Positions 22,341-28,827 of a stretch of DNA of 64,000 bases are shown here, piece by piece. The notes below the pieces were generated by a model. That model ran no database searches, had not been told where the DNA came from, and saw only the letters and a list, made by a program, of their open reading frames with translations. The translations under genes and the position numbers were made by a program. Source of the stretch: Actinomycetospora succinea (GTDB lineage Bacteria > Actinomycetota > Actinomycetes > Mycobacteriales > Pseudonocardiaceae); NCBI RefSeq assembly GCF_004363095.1, contig NZ_SNYO01000010.1, positions 1-64,000 of the forward strand, given 5' to 3'. How positions within the stretch are numbered: position 1 is the stretch's first letter; each line of letters opens with the position of its first letter.

Positions 22341-23933
22341 TCAGAGCAGGGAGAGCTGTTCGGGCGGGGCCGTGACGACCTCCTCGGGCACGGTGGGCGG
22401 CGGCGGGACCGCCCCGTCGGGCCAGCCACCCTTGCCCTCGAGGCCGTCCCGGCGCTCGCCGTGGCCCTGCCGCCCGCCCATGGCGTGCCCGCCGCCGGCG
22501 AGCCCGTGGCGCTCGAGCATCGGGCCGACGCGGGCCGCCAGGTCGCGCCGGTAGGCGGCGTCGACGTACGCGCCGCGGCGGTAGAGCTCCGCGTAGCGCT
22601 CGACGAGCCCCGGGTGCTCCCGCGCCAGCCAGGCGTGGAACCACTCGCGCGTCCCCGGGCGCAGGTGCAGCGCGAGCACGCTGGCCCCGCTCGCTCCCGC
22701 GCCGGCGATCTCGTCGAGCAGGGCGTCGAGCGCCTCGTCGGTGTCGGTGAGCCCGGGCAGCACCGGGGCCACGAACACCCCGCACGGCAGCCCGGCGTCG
22801 CGGATGCGGCGCACGAGGTCGAGCCGCGCGCGCGGCGTCGGCGTGCCGGGCTCGACGCGCCGGTGCAGCTCGGGGTCGATGAGCGCGAGCGAGACCCCGA
22901 CGCCGATCGGGACGTCGCGCGCCGCGGCCGTGAGCTCCGGCAGGTCGCGGGCGAGCAGCGTGCCCTTGGTGAGGATCGAGAACGGCGTCCCCGAGCCGCC
23001 GAGCGCCCGGATGATGCCGGGCATCAGCGCGTAGCGGCCCTCGGCGCGCTGGTAGGGGTCGGTGTTGGTGCCCATCGCCACGTGCTCGCGGGTCCAGCGC
23101 GGCGCCCGGAGCTCGCGGGCCAGCACCTCGGGCACGTTGAGCTTCACGACCACCTGGCGGTCGAAGTCGTCGCCCGCGTCGAGGTCGAGGTAGGTGTGGG
23201 TGTTGCGGGCGAAGCAGTTGTGGCTGATCACCCCGTCGGCCACGAAGTCGCCCGTGCCGGTGGTGAGGTCGGCCAGCGCGTGCTCGCCGGGCAGCTCCTC
23301 GACCGCCGTGACGACGCGTCCGCCCGCGACGTCGCCCGGCGGGGCGGGCGCCACGGGCGGCGTGCCCGGACGCCGGAACGCCTCGTCGGCCAGCGTCTCG
23401 GCGCCGACCAGGGCGTCGCCCACCCGCAGGTGCGGGCGCTCGGTGCCCTCGCAGCCCTCGGGGCGCACGTGCACCCAGCCGCGCGGGGTGAGGAACCGGT
23501 GGTCGGCGCTCGCCACCAGCGTGGTGCCGTCGAGCAGGCGCACCCGCCAGGCCGGCTTCGTGGTGGTCCAGGCGTCGTGCACGGGCGTCGGGACCAGGCT
23601 GCGGGCGCCGCCGCGCATCGCCGTGCCCACCACGAGGTCGCCCACGCGGACGTCGGCGAGCCGCACGCTCGTGCCGTCGACCATGAGGATCGGCGTGTCC
23701 GGCGACAAGCAGTAGGTGCACGCGTGGCTGCAACCCCGGTAGGGGTTCACCGTCCAGGAGAACGGCATCGGCGAGGCACCCGGCACCCGGTTGAGCACCG
23801 AGCGCGCCCGGACCTCGTGGAACGTGATGCCGGCGAACTCGGGCGTCCGGACGCTGCGCACCAGCCCCTTGAGCGCGGGCATGCCCGGCAGTTCCTCGGG
23901 TCCCCCGGCGACCTTCTGCGCTTCCCACCGCAC
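22341..23933 (-). CDS. Rv2578c-family radical SAM protein interrupted by a mini-intein
   Basis: The exteins together (365 residues) match the Rv2578c family of SPL-like radical SAM proteins: VRWEAQKVAGG at the start, GLVRSVRTPEFAGITFHEV, the cluster motif CSHACTYC-FARNTH, VALGTNTDPYQRAEGRYALMPG (split in homologues), ILTKGTLL and a C-terminal RYAELYRRGAYV. The 4Fe-4S CxxxCxxC motif is split: the intein lies between Tyr and the third Cys. Splicing should restore the intact motif. GTG at 23933 matches the Rv2578c N-terminus. A perfect LexA box lies eight bases upstream, so SOS control is likely. The substrate is unknown; DNA lesion repair is suggested by family and regulation. Confidence 0.93.
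   Translation of the reverse strand: MRWEAQKVAGGPEELPGMPALKGLVRSVRTPEFAGITFHEVRARSVLNRVPGASPMPFSWTVNPYRGCSHACTYCLSPDTPILMVDGTSVRLADVRVGDLVVGTAMRGGARSLVPTPVHDAWTTTKPAWRVRLLDGTTLVASADHRFLTPRGWVHVRPEGCEGTERPHLRVGDALVGAETLADEAFRRPGTPPVAPAPPGDVAGGRVVTAVEELPGEHALADLTTGTGDFVADGVISHNCFARNTHTYLDLDAGDDFDRQVVVKLNVPEVLARELRAPRWTREHVAMGTNTDPYQRAEGRYALMPGIIRALGGSGTPFSILTKGTLLARDLPELTAAARDVPIGVGVSLALIDPELHRRVEPGTPTPRARLDLVRRIRDAGLPCGVFVAPVLPGLTDTDEALDALLDEIAGAGASGASVLALHLRPGTREWFHAWLAREHPGLVERYAELYRRGAYVDAAYRRDLAARVGPMLERHGLAGGGHAMGGRQGHGERRDGLEGKGGWPDGAVPPPPTVPEEVVTAPPEQLSLL
23217..23711 (-). mobile_element. Mini-intein (165 residues) in the radical SAM gene
   Basis: The intein begins with Cys1 in CLSPDTPIL (block A), has VASADHRFLTPRGW with the block B histidine, and ends ADLTTGTGDFVADGVISHN (blocks F and G) before extein Cys+1 (CFARNTH). 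At 165 residues it has only the splicing (HINT) domain; no LAGLIDADG endonuclease motif is present, so it can splice but not home. All catalytic residues I would look for are intact (Cys1, block B His, penultimate His, terminal Asn, Cys+1). Confidence 0.95.
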
Positions 23934-23941
23934 CCGGTCAT

Positions 23942-23957
23942 TCGAACACGTGTTCGA
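23942..23957. promoter_or_regulatory. LexA (SOS) box
   Basis: TCGAACACGTGTTCGA is a perfect 16-base palindrome and a full match to the actinobacterial LexA consensus TCGAAC-N4-GTTCGA. It lies 8 bases upstream of the radical SAM GTG and 37 bases upstream of the divergent GTG at 23995, and could repress both. Confidence 0.92.
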
Positions 23958-23994
23958 TGTCGGGGCAACCGCTGTCCGGGCCACCATCCTCGCC

Positions 23995-24831
23995 GTGGAT
24001 GACGCCCGCCGCCTGTGGACCTTGCTCGAGCCGCTGCACGCCGTCACGTACTTCGCCCCCGAGGCCCGGGAGGCCGCCGACGCGGTGGGCCTGCGCGGGT
24101 TCTGGATGGGCTACGTGGCCCAGCGCGCCGCCCCGCTCGGCGCCGTCGGCCCGGACGCCGTGTGGGCCTGCTTCCACGGCTTCCACCGGGAGCGCATCAC
24201 GCGCGCCCTGCCCGACGCCTGGGGGTTCGCGGACCCCGCGACGTGCCTCGCGGCGCGGCTCGACGGCGCCGACCGGGCGCTGCGGCGGCTGCTGGGCGAC
24301 GTCGAGGGGCCCGCCGTCGCCGAGGCCGCCGACCTCGCCTGGGCGGCCGCCGCGGCCGCGGACACGCAGGGCCGGGTCCTCGCGGCCGCCAACCAGGGCC
24401 TGCCGCGGCCGGACGCGCCGCACCTCGCGCTCTGGCAGGCGGCGACGACCCTGCGCGAGCACCGGGGCGACGGCCACGTCGCCGTGCTCGTCACCCACGG
24501 CGTGGGCCCGGTGTCGGCGCACCGGCTCAAGACCGCGGCCGGGGAGTCGGGCTCGCTGCAGGAGTCGCGCCGGCTCGACGACGCGGTGTGGGCGTCGGCG
24601 GGCGAGGGCCTGCTCGCGCGGGGCTGGCTCGACGGCGACGGGGCGCTGACCGACGCGGGCCGGGAGGCGCGCGACGCGATCGAGCGCGACACCGACCGCG
24701 TCGCCGCCGGGCCGTGGCGCGCACTCGGGGGCACGGCCACCGACCGTCTGGCCGAACTGCTGCGCCCGCTCGCCCTCTCCGCCGCGGACGCGCTCCCCTT
24801 CCCGAACCCGATCGGCCTCCCGCGCCCGTGA
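23995..24831 (+). CDS. SCO6745-family protein
   Basis: The 278-residue protein begins ARRLWTLLEPLHAVTYFAPEA and has GFWMGYVAQRAAPLG, HALPDAWGF-like RALPDAWGF and a C-terminal winged-helix-like part (LLARGWLDGDGALTDAGREARD). This is the pattern of the SCO6745 family, of unknown function, found only in actinobacteria. The GTG at 23995 is the best start by homology although no clear ribosome-binding site precedes it. It is divergent from the radical SAM gene and shares its LexA-box region. Confidence 0.8.
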   Translation: MDDARRLWTLLEPLHAVTYFAPEAREAADAVGLRGFWMGYVAQRAAPLGAVGPDAVWACFHGFHRERITRALPDAWGFADPATCLAARLDGADRALRRLLGDVEGPAVAEAADLAWAAAAAADTQGRVLAAANQGLPRPDAPHLALWQAATTLREHRGDGHVAVLVTHGVGPVSAHRLKTAAGESGSLQESRRLDDAVWASAGEGLLARGWLDGDGALTDAGREARDAIERDTDRVAAGPWRALGGTATDRLAELLRPLALSAADALPFPNPIGLPRP

Positions 24832-24837
24832 CGTTTC

Positions 24838-24859
24838 GGTACCGCCGGTACGCGGTACC
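24838..24859. promoter_or_regulatory. Operator-like inverted repeat before the acyl-CoA dehydrogenase gene
   Basis: GGTACCGC and GCGGTACC are perfect inverted repeats separated by CGGTAC, with a nested TACCG-C-CGGTA. It lies 27 bases before the ATG at 24887. The symmetry and position suit a TetR-family operator; no regulator gene is adjacent. Confidence 0.55.
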
Positions 24860-24886
24860 AGGGGTCAACAGCAGATCGGAGCGTCG

Positions 24887-26257
24887 ATGAGTGCCTTCAC
24901 CCTCGAACTGACCCCGGCCCACCACGAGCTGGTCCGGCGTGCCCACGCGTTCGCCGAGGACGTCGTCCGTCCCGCCGCGGCGCACTACGACGCCGTCGAG
25001 GAGTGCCCCTGGGAGATCGTCGACCGGGCCGCGCAGGAGGGCTTCTACAACGCGCTCTTCTACGCCGACCTGATCGCCGACCCGACCGGTCTCTCGCTCC
25101 CGCTCTTCCTCGAGGAGATGTTCTGGGGCTGCGCGGGGATCGGGCTGACCGTGGTCCTGCCCGCGCTGGCGCTCTCGGCGCTGAACCAGGCGGGGACGCC
25201 GGAGCAGGTCGCGCGGTGGGCGCCCGAGATGTTCGGCGAGCCCGGCGACATCAAGCTCGCGGCGCTCGCCGTCTCCGAGCCGCAGGGCGGCAGCGACGTC
25301 GCCAACCTGCAGACGCGCGCCCGCAAGGACGGCGACGACTGGGTGCTCGACGGCGAGAAGATCTGGATCGGCAACGGCGGGATCGCCGACGTCACGATCG
25401 TCAACGCCGTCGTCGACCCGTCGCTCGGCACCAAGGGCCAGGCGATGTTCGTCGTCCCGAAGGACACGCCCGGGATGGAGCAGGTCCGGCGGCTGCGCAA
25501 GCTCGGGCACCGCGCGTCGCACACCGCGGAGCTGTCGTTCACGGGCTGCCGCATCCCCGGCGAGAACCTCCTCGGCGGCGAGGACAAGCTCGAGCACAAG
25601 CTGGAGAAGGCCCGACGCGGCGAGGGGAAGCCGGCGGCGCTCGGGACGTTCGAGCAGACGCGGCCGATGGTCGCGGCGATGGCGCTGGGCGTGGCGCGGG
25701 CGTCCTTCGAGTACGCGTGTGCGTACGCCCGCGAGCGCGAGGCGTTCGGCGGCCCGATCCTCGACAACCAGGGCGTCGCGTTCCCGCTCGCCGACCTCGC
25801 CGCCGACATCGACGCCGCGCGGCTGCTGTGCTGGCGGGCGTCGTGGATGGCGGCGAACGGGGTCCCGTTCCGGCTCGGCGAGGGCTCGATGTCGAAGCTC
25901 AAGGCCTCCGAGGTCGCGATGCGCGCCGCGGAGCAGGCGGTGCAGACCTGCGGCGGCTGGGGCTACGTCGACGACCTGCCCGTCGAGAAGTGGTTCCGCG
26001 ACGCGAAGCTCTACACGATCTTCGAGGGCACCAGCGAGATCCAGCGCATGGTCATCGGCCGCTCGCTGGGCGACCCCGAGGCGACCGCGACCCCGCTGCA
26101 CCACCACCTGCCCGGCGACCACGGCGGCTTGCGCCGGACCTTCGGCCACGGCTCGCTCGCCCGCGCCCGCGCCGGGGAGACCTTCCTGCGCCTGGCGAAG
26201 AAGGCGCCGGACTCGGTGCTGCGCCTCGGGGGTCGCCTCGCCTCCCCCGGCGCCTGA
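24887..26257 (+). CDS. Acyl-CoA dehydrogenase family protein
   Basis: The 456-residue flavoenzyme has the N-terminal helical domain, the FAD/substrate stretch LAVSEPQGGSDVANLQTRAR, and the C-terminal signature GGWGYVDDLPVEKWFRDAK followed by IFEGTSEIQR with the catalytic Glu. It oxidises an acyl-CoA at the alpha-beta bond; chain length is not readable. It is longer than usual (about 390) because of a C-terminal extension LHHHLPGDHGGLRRTF to the end. It is monocistronic, behind an operator-like palindrome, and converges on the alcohol dehydrogenase gene across a repeat. Confidence 0.92.
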   Translation: MSAFTLELTPAHHELVRRAHAFAEDVVRPAAAHYDAVEECPWEIVDRAAQEGFYNALFYADLIADPTGLSLPLFLEEMFWGCAGIGLTVVLPALALSALNQAGTPEQVARWAPEMFGEPGDIKLAALAVSEPQGGSDVANLQTRARKDGDDWVLDGEKIWIGNGGIADVTIVNAVVDPSLGTKGQAMFVVPKDTPGMEQVRRLRKLGHRASHTAELSFTGCRIPGENLLGGEDKLEHKLEKARRGEGKPAALGTFEQTRPMVAAMALGVARASFEYACAYAREREAFGGPILDNQGVAFPLADLAADIDAARLLCWRASWMAANGVPFRLGEGSMSKLKASEVAMRAAEQAVQTCGGWGYVDDLPVEKWFRDAKLYTIFEGTSEIQRMVIGRSLGDPEATATPLHHHLPGDHGGLRRTFGHGSLARARAGETFLRLAKKAPDSVLRLGGRLASPGA

Positions 26258-26259
26258 GG

Positions 26260-26316
26260 TGTGTCAGCGTGGCGGCCACGCTCACGTTCAGCGTGAGGAA
26301 ATCCGCCCGCTCACGG
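26260..26316 (-). repeat. Dispersed double-hairpin repeat, copy 2 (terminator position)
   Basis: Read on the minus strand it begins GTGAGCGGGCGGATTTCC and continues with CTCACGCTGAACGTGAG and AGCGTGGC-C-GCCACGCT. The second stem is perfect (8 bp). In the first stem the CTcACG/CGTgAG arms differ from CTgACG/CGTcAG of copy 3 by a compensating pair. It fills the gap between two convergent genes and includes the stop codon of the alcohol dehydrogenase, so it may end both transcripts. Confidence 0.85.
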
Positions 26317-27327
26317 CACGACGACGACGACCTCGCCCGGCACCGGCGGCGTCGCGAGCGCGCCCGGCGCGTCGTCGAGCCCGATCCGCCGGGTCGCGAG
26401 CGCGGCGACGTCGAGGCGGCCGCTCGCGACCAGTTCCATCAGCCGCGGATAGTCGGCGGCGGCCATGCCGTGGCTGCCGAGCAGGTGGAGCTCGCGGGCG
26501 ATGACCTCGGGCACCGGCACGGTCGGCTCGCTCGCCAGCAGCCCGACCTGCACGAGCGTGCCCTGCGTGCGCAGCGCACGGACCCCGAGCGCGAGCGAGT
26601 CGGCGCGCCCGGCCGCCTCGACGGCCACCCGCGCGCCGCCGCCCCCGAGCGCGTCGCGCAGGCCGTCGGGCCCGAGCGACGGGTCGAGCGCCGCCTGCGC
26701 GCCCAGCGCGAGGGCCCGCCGGCGCGCCTCCGGCGCCGGGTCCACGACGACGGCCTCGGCGTCCAGCGCGCGGGCGACCAGCACCGCGGCGAGTCCCACC
26801 CCGCCGGCGCCCAGGACCAGGAGGCGCTCCCCGGCGCGCAGACCGCCGCGGTCGACGACGGCGCGGAACGCGGTGGCCACCCGGCACCCGAGCAGCGCCG
26901 CGGCGCCGGCGTCGAGGTCGTCGGGCACCGCGACGAGGTTGGTGTCGGCGTGGCGCAGGGCCACGAGCTCGGCGAACGACCCGTCGTGCGTGAACCCGGG
27001 CTGCTCCTGGTCCGGGCAGACCTGCGCCTGGCCCGCCGCGCACGCCGCGCAGCGCCCGCAGCCCTGGACGAACGGGGTGATGACGCGGTCGCCGGGGCGG
27101 GCGCCGCGCACCTCGGCGCCGACCGCCACGACCCGCCCGACGAGCTCGTGCCCCGGGACGAACGGCGTGACGACCCCGGCATCGTGCCCGCGCCAGGCGA
27201 AGCGGTCGCTCGCGCAGAGCCCGGTGGCCTCGACGGCCACGACGACGCCGTCGGGCGCCGGGACCGGGTCGGGCCGGTCGACGACGGTCGGTTCGACCCC
27301 GAACTCCTCGATCACCACGGCGCGCAC
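26311..27327 (-). CDS. Zinc-dependent medium-chain alcohol dehydrogenase
   Basis: The 338-residue MDR enzyme has the catalytic-zinc region TGLCASDRF and PGHELVGRV, the structural-zinc cysteines CGRCAACAAGQAQVC, and the Rossmann motif VLGAGGVGLAAV. It oxidises an alcohol or polyol with NAD(P)+. GTG at 27327 is chosen because GGGGGAG lies about nine bases upstream. It diverges from the YibE/F gene by 54 bases. Its stop codon lies in a dispersed repeat. Confidence 0.9.
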   Translation of the reverse strand: MRAVVIEEFGVEPTVVDRPDPVPAPDGVVVAVEATGLCASDRFAWRGHDAGVVTPFVPGHELVGRVVAVGAEVRGARPGDRVITPFVQGCGRCAACAAGQAQVCPDQEQPGFTHDGSFAELVALRHADTNLVAVPDDLDAGAAALLGCRVATAFRAVVDRGGLRAGERLLVLGAGGVGLAAVLVARALDAEAVVVDPAPEARRRALALGAQAALDPSLGPDGLRDALGGGGARVAVEAAGRADSLALGVRALRTQGTLVQVGLLASEPTVPVPEVIARELHLLGSHGMAAADYPRLMELVASGRLDVAALATRRIGLDDAPGALATPPVPGEVVVVVP

Positions 27328-27381
27328 GGGTCGAGTCTCCCCCCGCGTCCGGTTCGGCACGGTCCCGGCGATGATGACCGG

Positions 27382-28827
27382 GTGACGTCCTCCCGCCCGC
27401 CGGCGCGCCGCGCGCGCGCCGGCGCGACCGCGGAGGACGACGACGCGCCGACGGGGCCGATCCGGGTCGAGCGCGATCGAGCGGGCGGATTTTCTGACGT
27501 TCAACGTCAGCGTGGACGCCAGGCTGACAAACCCACCGGTCGGCGGCGGCGCGCGGACCCGCCGGCGCCGAGCGGGCACGGCCACGGGCACGGGCACGGC
27601 GGCGGGGACCTCGAGGGCGTGTCCGGGCGCCGGGTCCGGTGGGTGCTCGCGGCGCTGCTGGCGCCGTGCGCGCTCGCGGTGCTCGTCGGGCTGGTGGTGC
27701 TCGCGCCGTCGCCGGGCGAGTACGCGCAGGTCGCCGCGGGCGCCGCGACCGGGCAGGGCGCGCCGGGCCTCGGCTCGCAGACCCCCGTCGACGCCGAGGT
27801 CGTCCGCGCGGCCGGCGAGTCCGACTGCACCGACCCCAACCTGCCCTCCCCCGGTCCCGGCGAGGGCTGCGTGGCCGTGACGCTGCGGCTCGGCGAGGGC
27901 CCGGCCGCCGGCAGCACGATCGTCAGCCTCGCCCCGGCCACCCCCGGCTCGCCGCGGTTCGCCGTCGGCGACCCGGTGGTGCTCGGCTGGGCGGGCGGCG
28001 ACCCCGCCGACCCCCTGACCTACACGATCGTCGACTTCCAGCGCGGCCCGCCGCTGCTCGTGCTCGGCGGCGCGTTCGCGCTCGCGGTGCTGCTGCTGGG
28101 GCGCTGGCAGGGCCTCGCCGCCCTGGTCGCGCTCGGCGTGACCCTGGGCGTGCTGGCGCTGTTCGTCCTGCCGGCGCTGGCGACGGGGTCCTCGCCCGTC
28201 CCGGTGGCGCTCACCGCGTCGGGGCTGATCGTGGGCGTGGTCCTCCCGCTGACCCACGGCGTCTCGGCGCGCACGGCCACCGCAGCTCTGGGCACGCTCG
28301 CGAGCCTCGGGCTCATCGGCGTGCTCGCGGTGCTGTTCGCCGCGACCTCGCGGCTGACCGGGCTCGGTGAGGAGGCCTCGGAGCTCGCCGGGGTGCTCGG
28401 GCCGGGGCTGGACCTGCGCGGGCTGCTGCTCGCCGGCGTGATCATCGGCGCGCTCGGGGTGCTCGACGACGTCACCGTCACCCAGACCAGCGCCGTCTGG
28501 GAGCTGCACCGCGCTGACCCGGCCACGCGGCTCGCCGACCTCTATGGTGCCGCCATGCGCGTCGGCCGTGATCACGTCGCTTCGGCGGTGAACACGCTCG
28601 TGCTCGCCTACGCCGGGGCGGCGCTGCCCCTGTTGCTGCTGTTCGCCCTGGCGGGGCGGGGTCTCGGCGACCTGCTGACCGCCGAGGACGTGGCGCAGGA
28701 GGTCGTGCGGACCCTGGTCGGCAGCATCGGGCTCGTCGCCTCGGTGCCGCTGACCACGGTCCTCGCCGCCGTCGTCGTCCGCGCCGTCCGCAGTAGCAGC
28801 ACCGAGTCCCGGGGTGAGCCCGCATGA
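27382..28827 (+). CDS. YibE/F-family membrane protein with a repeat insertion in its N-terminus
   Basis: The 481-residue protein has a cytoplasmic, charged N-terminus with a histidine run (GHGHGHGHGGG), one membrane segment, an extracytoplasmic part (STIVSLAPATPGSPRF), then about seven membrane segments ending with MRVGRDHVASAVNTLVLAY, the YibE/F mark. Members are predicted transporters or channels of unknown substrate. Residues about 32-50 are encoded by a dispersed repeat, kept in frame. GTG at 27382 is the likely start; a later GTG (27619) would drop both repeat and histidine run. The stop overlaps the next gene as ATGA. Confidence 0.8.
   Translation: MTSSRPPARRARAGATAEDDDAPTGPIRVERDRAGGFSDVQRQRGRQADKPTGRRRRADPPAPSGHGHGHGHGGGDLEGVSGRRVRWVLAALLAPCALAVLVGLVVLAPSPGEYAQVAAGAATGQGAPGLGSQTPVDAEVVRAAGESDCTDPNLPSPGPGEGCVAVTLRLGEGPAAGSTIVSLAPATPGSPRFAVGDPVVLGWAGGDPADPLTYTIVDFQRGPPLLVLGGAFALAVLLLGRWQGLAALVALGVTLGVLALFVLPALATGSSPVPVALTASGLIVGVVLPLTHGVSARTATAALGTLASLGLIGVLAVLFAATSRLTGLGEEASELAGVLGPGLDLRGLLLAGVIIGALGVLDDVTVTQTSAVWELHRADPATRLADLYGAAMRVGRDHVASAVNTLVLAYAGAALPLLLLFALAGRGLGDLLTAEDVAQEVVRTLVGSIGLVASVPLTTVLAAVVVRAVRSSSTESRGEPA
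27475..27530 (+). repeat. Dispersed double-hairpin repeat, copy 3 (inside a coding region)
   Basis: It begins GATCGAGCGGGCGGATTTTC, then has the palindrome CTGACGTT-C-AACGTCAG (8-bp arms) and the hairpin GTCAGC-g-TGG-ACG-CCA-g-GCTGAC. It shows clear alignment with copies 1 and 2, but lies inside the reading frame of the YibE/F gene, in the part that encodes a disordered Arg/Gln-rich stretch. Confidence 0.85.

Noticed and set aside
23217-23711. Homing endonuclease within the intein
   Set aside because: The region between blocks B and F is about 70 residues with no LAGLIDADG or HNH motif; too short for an endonuclease.
22341-23933. Radical SAM gene as a frameshifted or fused gene
   Set aside because: The extra 165 residues have intact intein blocks A, B, F and G with exact Cys and Asn-Cys junctions, so an intein explains it fully.
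25003-27381. A single 1274-codon rightward frame including the YibE/F region
   Set aside because: The part before 27382 is out of frame with the acyl-CoA dehydrogenase gene and antisense to the alcohol dehydrogenase, so only the segment from 27382 is taken as real.
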